Counted from the first letter of the stretch, positions 1 through 5,886 are shown. The stretch: 9,776 nt of DNA from an uncultured Brevibacterium sp. (GCA_902489215.1 CABTZE010000075.1:1-9776), one strand, 5' to 3'. Numbers and translations are program-made. The notes: generated by a model not told the origin, from the letters alone.

Positions 1-1182
1 CGCGATGTACTGCAGACCCACGAGTCCGAATCCCATTCCTGCCGCGATCAGCAGCATCGCAGGGAGCAGCCACGCTGCCCCACCGCCCAGGACCGCCACA
101 AGCGCGACCACCGCCATCGCGCCCGCAGCAGCCGTGAGCCCGACCAGAACGCAGGCGCGTGCGTCCCAGCGCCCCAGCAGCCGTGGAACAAGCACCGAGG
201 CCGCGATCAGCGCTACGGCCAGGGGCAGCATCGTGAGACCTGCCCCCAGCGGACCGATCTCCAGCCTCTCCTGCAGGTAGAAGGTGAACAGCAGGAAGGA
301 AGTCGACAACGCGCCGCTGAGCAGCATCGTCGTCAGGTTCGCTCGCAGCCGCGCGCGGTCCGCGAAGAAGGCCAGCGGAACCAGCGGGTTCTGCGACTTC
401 GACTCGACCCACACGAACCCGACGGCGGCTAGCACCGAGCCGACCAGCGCGGCCACGCTCACCCACGGATTTGTCCCAGGCTCGCCGGCCTCGACCGCGG
501 CGTAGACGAACAGCAGCGGGCAGGCCGTCAGCAGGAGTGATCCCGGAAGGTCCAGACGGACCCGTTCACGAGACCGAGACCGGTCTGCCGGGACCAGTAC
601 GAGCGCGGCCACGATCACGACCAGGATGAACGGAACCGAGATTAGGAAGATCCACCGCCAGCCCAGATGAGCGGTGATGATCCCCGAAAGGGCGAACCCG
701 AGCACCAGTCCGCAGCTGGCCACTGCGGCCCACACGCTCAAGGCGCGCGACCGGCGCGGCCCCTCGGGGAAGAGCAGCACGATGGTCGCCATCGCCGCGG
801 GCAGCGCGATGGCCTCGCCTGCTCCCTGGAGCAGGCGCGCGGCAACCAGGACCGGGAACGAGGGTGCCAGGCCCGCCAGCAGTGATGCCGCGCCGAAGAG
901 GGTCGTGCCGACCAGTAGTGTGCGGCGGCGGCCCAGAAGGTCACCGAGTCGTCCGCCGAGCATCAGCAGCCCGCCACCGGTGATGGTGTAACCGACCACG
1001 ACCCACGTCAGGGAGTGACCCTCGACGCCGAAGTCCGCGCCGATTGAGGGCAGCGCAATGTTGACCACGGTCACGTCGACCGCGATGAAGAACTGCAGCA
1101 TGGACATCGCGCATAGCACGAGCCATACGCGCACAGGAACGGGACTGAGCCCGCGGGTAGAAGAGGAAATGCCTGAAAGCAT
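1..1182 (-). CDS. DHA2-family MFS multidrug exporter (EmrB/QacA-like), C-terminus beyond window
   Basis: This is an inner-membrane drug:proton antiporter of the 14-helix DHA2 group; the substrate cannot be told from sequence. The reading frame is open for 394 codons from ATG at 1182 to the window edge, so the C-terminal part is missing. Visible family marks are the helix-1 motif DVTVVNIALP (residues 36-45), MFS motif A in GGRLGDLLGRRR (77-88) between helices 2 and 3, and the helix-5/6 stretch ending GWRWIFLISVP (174-184). About ten to eleven hydrophobic segments are present. Motif C, usually GPxxGG in helix 5, reads GFALSG (162-167) and lacks the proline. The start at 1182 is chosen because it gives a short polar N-terminus before helix 1; upstream there is only a weak GACGGGG. 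Glu codons are 8 GAG to 1 GAA, opposite to the core genes further right, suggesting separate ancestry. A structured leader lies upstream (1251-1389). Family is near certain, substrate unknown. Confidence 0.93.
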   Translation of the reverse strand, partial: MLSGISSSTRGLSPVPVRVWLVLCAMSMLQFFIAVDVTVVNIALPSIGADFGVEGHSLTWVVVGYTITGGGLLMLGGRLGDLLGRRRTLLVGTTLFGAASLLAGLAPSFPVLVAARLLQGAGEAIALPAAMATIVLLFPEGPRRSRALSVWAAVASCGLVLGFALSGIITAHLGWRWIFLISVPFILVVIVAALVLVPADRSRSRERVRLDLPGSLLLTACPLLFVYAAVEAGEPGTNPWVSVAALVGSVLAAVGFVWVESKSQNPLVPLAFFADRARLRANLTTMLLSGALSTSFLLFTFYLQERLEIGPLGAGLTMLPLAVALIAASVLVPRLLGRWDARACVLVGLTAAAGAMAVVALVAVLGGGAAWLLPAMLLIAAGMGFGLVGLQYIA

Positions 1183-1250
1183 CGATTGCCCCGTCGCTCT
1201 GAAGAGTTTCGAGCAGCACAAAGGGCCGCTCCGGATGGATCACGAAGCGA

Positions 1251-1263
1251 CTGGACGTTCCAG
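1251..1263 (-). repeat. Inverted repeat CTGGA-CGT-TCCAG in exporter leader
   Basis: Perfect 5-bp arms around a 3-nt centre lie 69 bp upstream of the exporter ATG. It could be a short RNA hairpin in the leader or a small operator for a repressor. Its lower-strand sequence GGAACGTCC can also pair, with one bulge, with GGACGTCC in the 3' arm of the neighbouring hairpin at 1282-1310, so it might form an alternative structure. Five-bp arms are common by chance. Confidence 0.35.
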
Positions 1264-1281
1264 GAGGTAAGTGGTGTGAGG

Positions 1282-1310
1282 AGGACGTCCCGCCGCTAGC
1301 GGGAGGTCCT
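1282..1310 (-). terminator. 12-bp hairpin in exporter leader (possible attenuator/terminator)
   Basis: The arms are 1282-1293 and 1299-1310, 12 bp with a single mismatch, around a 5-nt loop (1294-1298). The stem is GC-rich. No T tract follows on either strand, so it is not a classic intrinsic terminator, although actinobacterial terminators often lack one. On the minus strand the TAG stop of the 18-codon ORF at 1296-1352 falls in the loop, so a terminating ribosome would cover this stem. Alternatively it could terminate leftward transcription coming from the truncated gene at 1546-1788. Confidence 0.5.
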
Positions 1311-1352
1311 GGTCACTGCCGCGCAGGCGGCAGAGCACGAAGATGCTGACAT
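1296..1352 (-). CDS. Possible leaderless upstream ORF (leader peptide, 18 aa) of the exporter
   Basis: ATG at 1352 opens an 18-codon frame reading MSASSCSAACAAVTRTSR and ending with TAG at 1298-1296. There is no Shine-Dalgarno sequence. Instead a TACAAT -10 box ends exactly 7 nt before the ATG, so the transcript would start at or very near the start codon, as in leaderless actinobacterial genes. Codons 7-13 form most of a 7-bp hairpin (1316-1333), and the stop codon lies in the loop of a second hairpin (1282-1310). The exporter ATG is 113 nt beyond the stop. Leader peptides of this type are known to control resistance genes through ribosome stalling; applying that here is inference. The peptide resembles no stalling motif I recognise and the ORF may be accidental. 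Confidence 0.38.
   Translation of the reverse strand: MSASSCSAACAAVTRTSR
1316..1333 (-). repeat. 7-bp hairpin inside the upstream ORF
   Basis: Perfect arms CTGCCGC and GCGGCAG surround a 4-nt loop. It lies 5 nt from the 12-bp hairpin at 1282-1310, so the two form a tandem pair in the putative exporter leader. A translating ribosome would melt it. Confidence 0.45.
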
Positions 1353-1359
1353 GTTGACG

Positions 1360-1389
1360 ATTGTACTGCCCGGGGCCCGTGACTGCGAA
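1360..1389 (-). promoter_or_regulatory. Putative leaderless promoter for the exporter leader
   Basis: On the minus strand TACAAT (1365-1360; 5 of 6 match to TATAAT) lies 7 nt from the ATG at 1352. A weaker TTCGCA -35-like hexamer sits at 1389-1384, with an 18-bp spacer. The same layout, an ACAAT box 6-7 nt before a start codon, is seen at three other genes in this window. If real, the exporter mRNA has an approximately 170-nt leader. Confidence 0.45.
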
Positions 1390-1545
1390 TCTGAGTGGGC
1401 CGGGTCCAGGCCACCCCTGTGGTTGCCGACTCCAAGTACCAAGCGAGCGAGGCGGCACACGCGCCAAGATGGTGCCGCGCTCACGCGTGACCCATGGCTC
1501 AATACTTGTCATGGAGAGTCACCAGTGTCGCAACCTATACATGCG
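1366..1545. other. Unassigned stretch, no supported gene
   Basis: I see no recognisable gene here. Open frames on both strands (up to 90 codons on the minus strand, 1240-1512) give Arg/Pro-rich, low-complexity translations without domain signatures, as expected for non-coding high-GC DNA. The stretch lies between the exporter promoter and the point where the truncated oxidoreductase loses homology, and probably contains the junction between accessory and core DNA. Confidence 0.5.
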
Positions 1546-1553
1546 CTAGCGCA
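1542..1553. repeat. 12-bp perfect palindrome TGCGCTAGCGCA
   Basis: The palindrome spans the premature stop of the oxidoreductase fragment. Its core CGCTAGCG also occurs at 1294-1301, so two copies flank the unassigned stretch between them. CTAG-containing palindromes are uncommon in high-GC genomes, which makes it notable, but nothing here shows its function. Confidence 0.5.
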
Positions 1554-1788
1554 GGTCGATGACACCGGTGCCGACTTCGATATTGCACGTCTTGGCCGCA
1601 ACCGTCGCCAGCAGCGGCATGGGCGAACCCGACTGCGGCGCAAAGTGGTGAACACGGAAATAGGCGCCGTTGACACCGAGTTCGTCAGCACCCTGCGCAA
1701 TATCAACCGCGTCAGTGAGCATCTGTTTGGCATCAAGGTCACTGCCCGGCGCGTAATGCCCGAAGCTGAGGAATCCAAAAGACTTCAT
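1546..1788 (-). pseudogene. Truncated LLM-class (luciferase-like) flavin-dependent oxidoreductase, N-terminal fragment
   Basis: The frame from ATG at 1788 gives 80 residues. They match the start of the luciferase-like flavin monooxygenase family: the first beta strand MKSFGFLSFGHY, then a helix (LDAKQMLTDAVDIAQGADELG), the strand GAYFRVHHFAP with the FRVHHF motif, the SGSPMPLLATVAAKT segment, and IEVGTGVIDLR. Complete members are about 330-350 residues; here the next expected residues (YENPLYLAEE-like) are replaced by a TAG stop and unrelated sequence. Homology stops inside the codon after LR, so this looks like a deletion or insertion breakpoint rather than a point mutation. Its Glu codons are GAA, like the core genes. 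A TTG at 1797 could add three residues. It is almost surely non-functional because most of the TIM barrel is absent. Confidence 0.75.
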
Positions 1789-1798
1789 ACCCGCCAAA

Positions 1799-1836
1799 CA
1801 AAGTTGAACCTTTGACTATTCCCTTGGATTGAATCC
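1799..1836. promoter_or_regulatory. Two short inverted repeats in the divergent oxidoreductase/rmuC gap
   Basis: CAAAG/CTTTG arms around 6 nt lie at 1799-1814, and GGATT-G-AATCC lies at 1826-1836. They sit just upstream of the oxidoreductase fragment and could be relics of its operator. A TTGACT hexamer at 1812-1817 (plus strand) resembles a -35 box but has no matching -10 at the right distance. Confidence 0.25.
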
Positions 1837-1855
1837 GATCCGAAAACAGCTGCCC

Positions 1856-1887
1856 TGGTTATGTCAGTGCCTCAGTGCACACTGAGG
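1856..1887 (+). promoter_or_regulatory. Putative rmuC promoter with overlapping 18-bp palindromic operator
   Basis: An extended -10 element TGGTTATGT (1856-1864) has no good -35. It would start transcription near 1871. Exactly there lies CCTCAGTGCACACTGAGG (1870-1887), with perfect 8-bp arms around CA, ending 2 nt before the ATG of rmuC. A protein bound here would block the start site; as RNA it would be a hairpin over the ribosome-binding region. The palindrome is certain, the role inferred. Confidence 0.4.
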
Positions 1888-1889
1888 GC

Positions 1890-3017
1890 ATGACTACAGC
1901 AGCACTCATCACCGCCGTCGCCGCAGCGATCGTCTTCCTCGCGCTCGGTGCTGTTATCGGCTACCTGTTCGGATCAGCACGCACCCGCTCGGAAATGTCC
2001 ACGAGGCTCGCTCAAGCAGAAACAGCCCGGCAGCTTCTGACTGACCGTTCCGAAGCGCTGGAGGCTGATGCGCGCCTTGCCGGTGAACTCACCGGCGCTG
2101 TCGGCCCGCTAGCCGCCGGGGTGCGCCGCCTGCAGGAAGACCTCACGGAAACAGAGCGCCAGCGCATCGAGCAGATGACCAGGCTAAGCGAACAGCTCAC
2201 TCACCTAAGCCAGCAGAACCGAGACCTACGCGAATCCACTGGACGACTGGGCCAGGTGCTCAACGCGACCTCATCCCGTGGTGCGTGGGGTGAAGTCCAA
2301 CTGCGCAGGATCGTCGAATACGCGGGCATGCTTCCACACGTCGACTTCGACACTCAGGTCAGCGTCACCACAGCAGATTCCGCCCTCCGCCCCGATATGG
2401 TCATCAACCTGCCCCACGGCGGCACCATCGTCGTCGATGCAAAAGCGCCGCTGTCAGCACGCCTGCGGGCAGAGGACACACGCAAATCCGTCGCGGACGA
2501 ACACGCGCGCGCCTTCCTGCGGCACGTCGACTCGCTGGCATCAAAGGAGTACTGGAAGCAGTTCGCCGCTTCCCCTGACTTCGTCGTCTGCTTTGCGCCC
2601 AGCGATTCCCTCCTTTCAGAGGCCGCGGCTGCTTATCCCCAGCTCATCGAACAGGCGATGTCACGCAATATCGTCATCGCCTCGCCTTCCACCCTCCTCG
2701 TGCTGCTGAAGACCGCGGCCATGGGCTGGCGGCACGAAGCCATCAGCAGCTCCGCAGAAGAAGTCCTGCAGTTGGGCCGGGAACTCTACGACCGCGTGGG
2801 AACCCTTGCCGGTCACGCCGCCCGGGTCGGCACGGCACTGCAGCGAGCGGTGGGTGACTACAACACGTTCATCGGGTCCTTTGAAAGCAGGTTCCTGGTG
2901 ACCGCGCGGAAGTTCACGCACACCGGCCTGAGCACCGAGCACATCGATGCTCTGCCTGGTCTCGACGCCGCTGTGCGCAAACCCAGCGCAGACGAACTCA
3001 GCCGGCCAGATCACTGA
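1890..3017 (+). CDS. rmuC: DNA recombination protein RmuC
   Basis: RmuC family protein, linked in E. coli to limiting recombination at inverted repeats, and predicted to be a membrane-anchored nuclease-fold protein. From ATG at 1890 it has 375 residues: a transmembrane helix at about 5-27, a long charged coiled-coil region at about 32-125, and the conserved RmuC core from about 125 to 340. The core begins with SRGAWGEVQLRRIVEYAGM (129-147), followed by RPDMVINLP (167-175) and IVVDAKAPL (180-188). Glu135, Asp169 and Asp183-x-Lys185 fit a PD-(D/E)xK-like site (inference). An in-frame GTG at 1875 would add five residues but has no Shine-Dalgarno sequence; the ATG has GAGGG only 1-2 nt away, so the exact start is uncertain. 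It stands alone, convergent with ispH, and its last codons form the arm of a hairpin terminator. Confidence 0.95.
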   Translation: MTTAALITAVAAAIVFLALGAVIGYLFGSARTRSEMSTRLAQAETARQLLTDRSEALEADARLAGELTGAVGPLAAGVRRLQEDLTETERQRIEQMTRLSEQLTHLSQQNRDLRESTGRLGQVLNATSSRGAWGEVQLRRIVEYAGMLPHVDFDTQVSVTTADSALRPDMVINLPHGGTIVVDAKAPLSARLRAEDTRKSVADEHARAFLRHVDSLASKEYWKQFAASPDFVVCFAPSDSLLSEAAAAYPQLIEQAMSRNIVIASPSTLLVLLKTAAMGWRHEAISSSAEEVLQLGRELYDRVGTLAGHAARVGTALQRAVGDYNTFIGSFESRFLVTARKFTHTGLSTEHIDALPGLDAAVRKPSADELSRPDH

Positions 3018-3031
3018 TCTGGCCGGCTGAG
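2997..3031. terminator. Bidirectional hairpin terminator between rmuC and ispH
   Basis: Perfect 16-bp arms (2997-3012 and 3016-3031) surround a 3-nt loop (ACT). The rmuC TGA stop (3015-3017) begins in the loop, so the 5' arm is coding sequence. The repeat is symmetric and lies between convergent genes; on the minus strand it is about 28 nt past the ispH stop. No T tract follows on either side, as with many actinobacterial I-shaped terminators. Confidence 0.85.
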
Positions 3032-3058
3032 CGGCAGGCTTATGAGGCTTAAGGAAGG

Positions 3059-4135
3059 TCAGCGCAGATCGTGTTCGCGGTCTGCCCCGTCCTTCTTGTT
3101 CGACGTCTTGTGGCCAGCGGCCTTGAGGTCCTTGCGCAGTTCGCGCGGCAGCGAAAACATCAGATCCTCAGTGGCGGTCTGCACTTCTTCGACGTCCGTG
3201 TAGCCGTACTCGGCCAGAAGCTTCAGCACTCCCTGAACCAGAACCTCGGGAACAGAAGCACCGCTGGTCACACCGACGGTGGCAACGTCGTGGAACCACT
3301 CTTCGTCGACTTCGCGCGCAAAGTCCACCCGGTGGGCGGCCTTCGCTCCGGCTTCCAGAGCAACTTCGACAAGACGCACCGAGTTCGACGAATTCGCCGA
3401 GCCCACAACGATCACCAGATCCGCCTGCGGTGCGATCTTCTTCACCGCGACCTGACGGTTCTGGGTGGCGTAGCAGATGTCATCGCTCGGGGGATCCTGC
3501 AGCTGCGGGAAACGCTCACGCAGAATATTGACCGTTTCCATGGTTTCGTCCACCGACAGGGTGGTCTGCGAAATCCAAATGAGCTTTTCGGGATCACCCA
3601 GATCGACCGTGCGGGCCTCGTCCGGGTTCTGCACCAGCACGATGTGGTCGGGAGCTTCACCCATCGTGCCCTCGACCTCTTCGTGACCGTCGTGGCCAAC
3701 AAGGACGATGAGGTAGCCCTCTTTTGCAAAGCGGATGGCTTCACGGTGAACCTTGGTCACCAGCGGGCATGTGGCGTCAATCGTCTCGAGATTGCGCGCA
3801 GCGGCCTTGGCGTGCACCTCCGGAGACACACCGTGGGCAGAGAAAACCACGCGCTTGCCTTCGGGAACATCATTGGCGGAATCAACGAAGATCGCGCCGC
3901 GTTCGGTGAGAGTCTCAACAACATGGCGGTTGTGGACGATCTCCTTCCGAACATAAACGGGCTCACCGTAGTGCTCAAGGGCACGTTCAACGGCGATGAC
4001 AGCACGATCAACGCCCGCGCAATAACCGCGGGGAGCCGCCAGCAGAACCTGCTTAGCGCTCTCGGGCTGTCGGATTTCACTCGGCTCTTTGCGCACACGA
4101 GGCATGGCCGGCATGGGAACGCTCACAGTACTCAC
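3059..4135 (-). CDS. ispH: 4-hydroxy-3-methylbut-2-enyl diphosphate reductase (IspH/LytB)
   Basis: Final enzyme of the MEP isoprenoid pathway: reduces HMBPP to IPP and DMAPP using a [4Fe-4S] cluster in the cytosol. The protein has 358 residues, within the actinobacterial range. The three cluster cysteines are present: Cys39 in GYCAGV, Cys123 in ATCPLV and Cys221 in CYATQNRQ. Substrate-pocket residues are also in place: His68 (VHN), His101 (SAHG), His151 and Glu153 (GHEEVEG), the QTTLSVDET segment (190-198), the SANSSNS segment (247-253) and TSGAS (290-294). The start is a GTG at 4135; a TACAAT box ends 6 nt upstream and there is no Shine-Dalgarno sequence, so a leaderless mRNA is likely. In-frame ATGs at 4114 and 4105 are later options. 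It is divergent from xseA, a common actinobacterial arrangement, and convergent with rmuC. Confidence 0.98.
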   Translation of the reverse strand: MSTVSVPMPAMPRVRKEPSEIRQPESAKQVLLAAPRGYCAGVDRAVIAVERALEHYGEPVYVRKEIVHNRHVVETLTERGAIFVDSANDVPEGKRVVFSAHGVSPEVHAKAAARNLETIDATCPLVTKVHREAIRFAKEGYLIVLVGHDGHEEVEGTMGEAPDHIVLVQNPDEARTVDLGDPEKLIWISQTTLSVDETMETVNILRERFPQLQDPPSDDICYATQNRQVAVKKIAPQADLVIVVGSANSSNSVRLVEVALEAGAKAAHRVDFAREVDEEWFHDVATVGVTSGASVPEVLVQGVLKLLAEYGYTDVEEVQTATEDLMFSLPRELRKDLKAAGHKTSNKKDGADREHDLR

Positions 4136-4147
4136 GCCACCATTGTA
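4136..4147 (-). promoter_or_regulatory. ispH leaderless promoter (-10 TACAAT)
   Basis: TACAAT (4147-4142, minus strand) matches the -10 consensus at 5 of 6 positions and lies 6 nt from the GTG start, placing the transcription start at about the G of GTG. No convincing -35 was found at 16-18 bp. Confidence 0.6.
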
Positions 4148-4223
4148 GGAAGCGCCTATGAGAATTCTGTGTCAGCACCTGGCGTTAGACTTCCCGACAA
4201 CCCCAAGCGACGGCAGCAGAAGC

Positions 4224-4228
4224 GGAGG
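4224..4228 (+). promoter_or_regulatory. xseA ribosome-binding site (GGAGG)
   Basis: GGAGG followed by AAGC and then GTG at 4233. This decides the start: the in-frame ATG at 4158 lacks any Shine-Dalgarno sequence and adds 25 residues not expected in the family. Confidence 0.7.
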
Positions 4229-4232
4229 AAGC

Positions 4233-5555
4233 GTGGCACAGCGGATCAGCGGAACCCCGGGAACACTGGGCGCGCACACCCCACGTCCCCTGCCCGCACT
4301 GGCCGGCGACACCACCGCTGACAACCCGTGGCCCCTGGCTCTTCTGTCGCGCAAAATGAAGGAGTACATCGACCGCATGTCGGTCGTGTGGGTCGAAGGC
4401 CAGGTCATCCAGTTCAACCGGCGCGGCCGAGTCAGCTACTTCACACTGCGGGACCTCAACGAAGAAATGTCGCTGCCTGTGCAGGTGTTCAACGACGTCC
4501 TCGAAAGACTTGAATCCCCCATCGAAGAGGGCTCGCACATCGTCGTGCAGCTCAAAGCCGACTTCTGGGGCAAAGCCGGACGCCTGTCCATGCGGGCACG
4601 TGACATCCGCCCGGTGGGTCTTGGTGAACTCCTCGCCCGGCTGGAACGCCTGCGCCGCCAGCTGGCCGCGGAAGGCCTCTTCGACCCTGCAGTCAAAAAG
4701 CCGCTGCCGTTCCTGCCCGGCAGAATCGGACTCATCACCGGACGGAACTCCGATGCCGAAAAGGACGTCCTGCGCAACGCCACCCTGCGCTGGCCGGCCG
4801 TGCAGTTCGAAGTGCGCAACACCGCGGTTCAGGGAACAACCGCGGTCGGCCAGATCATCAGCGCGCTGCGCGAACTCGACAGCGACCCCAGCATTGACGT
4901 CATCGTGATCGCCCGCGGCGGCGGAAGCATGGAAGACCTCCTGCCGTTTTCCAACGAAACGCTCATCCGCGCGGTTTCTGATGCCACGACTCCCGTTGTG
5001 TCAGCCATCGGGCACGAAGCCGACAGCCCCATCCTCGACGAAGTCGCGGACCTGCGCGCATCCACGCCGACCGATGCCGCCAAGAGAATCGTGCCGGACG
5101 TCCACGAAGAGAACATGAAGATCCTCCAGGCGCGCGCCCAGCTGGACGGAGCACTGGAAAGGTTCATCGCTCGGGAACTCACAGCACTGGAATCCGTGCG
5201 CTCAAGACCCGTGCTCGCCGAACCGCAGCAGATGATCACCTCGCGCCAGCAGGATGTCGAAAACTGGCGGGAACGCGCCTGGCAGCTGGGCAATGCGGCA
5301 GTGCAGTCCGGCTTGGCGGAAGTCCAGCACCTGCGCACCCAGGTTCGCTCACTGTCGCCGCTGAACACCCTGGCCCGCGGCTACGCCGTCGTACAGAGCT
5401 CTGACGGAACCGCCGTGCGCTCAGCGGAAACACTCGCCCCCGGCGATCACCTGACCATCACCGTCGAACACGGTGTCTTCACTGCCGACGTAACCGAAAT
5501 CACCAACACCGAAGGCCCCGGACGCCCCACAGAAGGAACAGAGCCACATGACTGA
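4233..5555 (+). CDS. xseA: Exodeoxyribonuclease VII large subunit
   Basis: Catalytic subunit of exonuclease VII, which degrades single-stranded DNA from both ends and acts in repair together with several small XseB subunits. From GTG at 4233 it has 440 residues. An N-terminal OB-fold spans about 34-125 (NPWPLALLSRKMKEYIDRM at the front, then VWVEGQV), followed by the catalytic domain from about 155, with GLITGRNSDAEKD (166-178), IARGGGSMEDL (227-237) and SAIGHEADSPILDEVADLRAS (257-277), all diagnostic. A helical region follows, and the C-terminal NTLARGYAVV segment ends the conserved part. A longer reading from ATG 4158 is possible but would overlap the ispH promoter region by little more than its -10. 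Its last 8 nt overlap xseB, so the two are probably co-transcribed and translationally coupled. Confidence 0.97.
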   Translation: MAQRISGTPGTLGAHTPRPLPALAGDTTADNPWPLALLSRKMKEYIDRMSVVWVEGQVIQFNRRGRVSYFTLRDLNEEMSLPVQVFNDVLERLESPIEEGSHIVVQLKADFWGKAGRLSMRARDIRPVGLGELLARLERLRRQLAAEGLFDPAVKKPLPFLPGRIGLITGRNSDAEKDVLRNATLRWPAVQFEVRNTAVQGTTAVGQIISALRELDSDPSIDVIVIARGGGSMEDLLPFSNETLIRAVSDATTPVVSAIGHEADSPILDEVADLRASTPTDAAKRIVPDVHEENMKILQARAQLDGALERFIARELTALESVRSRPVLAEPQQMITSRQQDVENWRERAWQLGNAAVQSGLAEVQHLRTQVRSLSPLNTLARGYAVVQSSDGTAVRSAETLAPGDHLTITVEHGVFTADVTEITNTEGPGRPTEGTEPHD

Positions 5556-5805
5556 GAACACCATGCCCGAAAGCACCGCCGCGCCGTCGGATGCGCAGAA
5601 CATGAGCTACGAACAGGCGCGCGACGAACTCGTCACTGTCGTGCGCACACTCGAAGGCGGCAACCTGCCGCTGGAGGAATCACTGCGCCTGTGGCAGCGC
5701 GGAGAAGAACTCGCCGACAGATGCCAAGCATGGCTCGACGGTGCTCGCGAAACCCTCAACGAGGCTCAGGCCAAGCGCGAAAAGAGCACGGAGTCCGCTG
5801 AATAA
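5548..5805 (+). CDS. xseB: Exodeoxyribonuclease VII small subunit
   Basis: Small helical subunit that binds the helical arm of XseA and is needed for exonuclease VII activity. The protein has 85 residues, with a short variable N-terminus and then the XseB signature: YEQARDELVTVVRTLEGGNLPLEESLRLWQRGEELADRC (about 25-63), a two-helix hairpin with the conserved LExGxLPLEESLxLxxxG pattern. The ATG at 5548 overlaps the xseA stop by 8 nt; a weak AAGGA lies 10 nt upstream, so reinitiation after xseA is likely. The length is typical for the family. The next gene on the right is convergent. Confidence 0.96.
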   Translation: MTENTMPESTAAPSDAQNMSYEQARDELVTVVRTLEGGNLPLEESLRLWQRGEELADRCQAWLDGARETLNEAQAKREKSTESAE

Positions 5806-5839
5806 AGGCCGCAGACTATGGGGCGGCTTGACCACTGCT

Positions 5840-5858
5840 CAGCGGCATTCAGCCGTTG
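5840..5858 (+). terminator. Possible terminator after xseB
   Basis: In RNA a 7-bp stem (CAGCGGC with GCCGTTG, one G-U pair) closes a 5-nt loop 35 nt past the xseB stop, between convergent genes. On the minus strand the wobble becomes a mismatch, so it fits the plus-strand transcript better. There is no T tract; support is weak. Confidence 0.3.
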
Positions 5859-5886
5859 CGCTGTGACGAAGCGAGCAAAGCCACAC

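Noticed and set aside
1262..1299. Strong Shine-Dalgarno AGGAGGT on the plus strand followed by GTG codons
   Set aside because: The nearby GTGs lead to stop codons within two to eight codons, so no real gene follows.
1240..1512. 90-codon minus-strand frame between exporter and oxidoreductase fragment
   Set aside because: Arg/Pro/Gly-rich with no domain features, and it overlaps the leader hairpins; likely chance.
1351..1815. 154-codon plus-strand frame over the unassigned stretch
   Set aside because: Its right half lies antisense to the oxidoreductase fragment and its left half has no homology I recognise or ribosome-binding site.
4158..4232. Longer xseA start at ATG 4158
   Set aside because: It lacks a Shine-Dalgarno sequence and the extra residues are unlike XseA N-termini, while GTG at 4233 has GGAGG at good spacing.
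3071..4321. 416-codon open frame on the plus strand opposite ispH
   Set aside because: It is the antisense of a certain ispH gene with all three cluster cysteines, its translation has no domain signature, and long antisense frames are expected in high-GC coding DNA.
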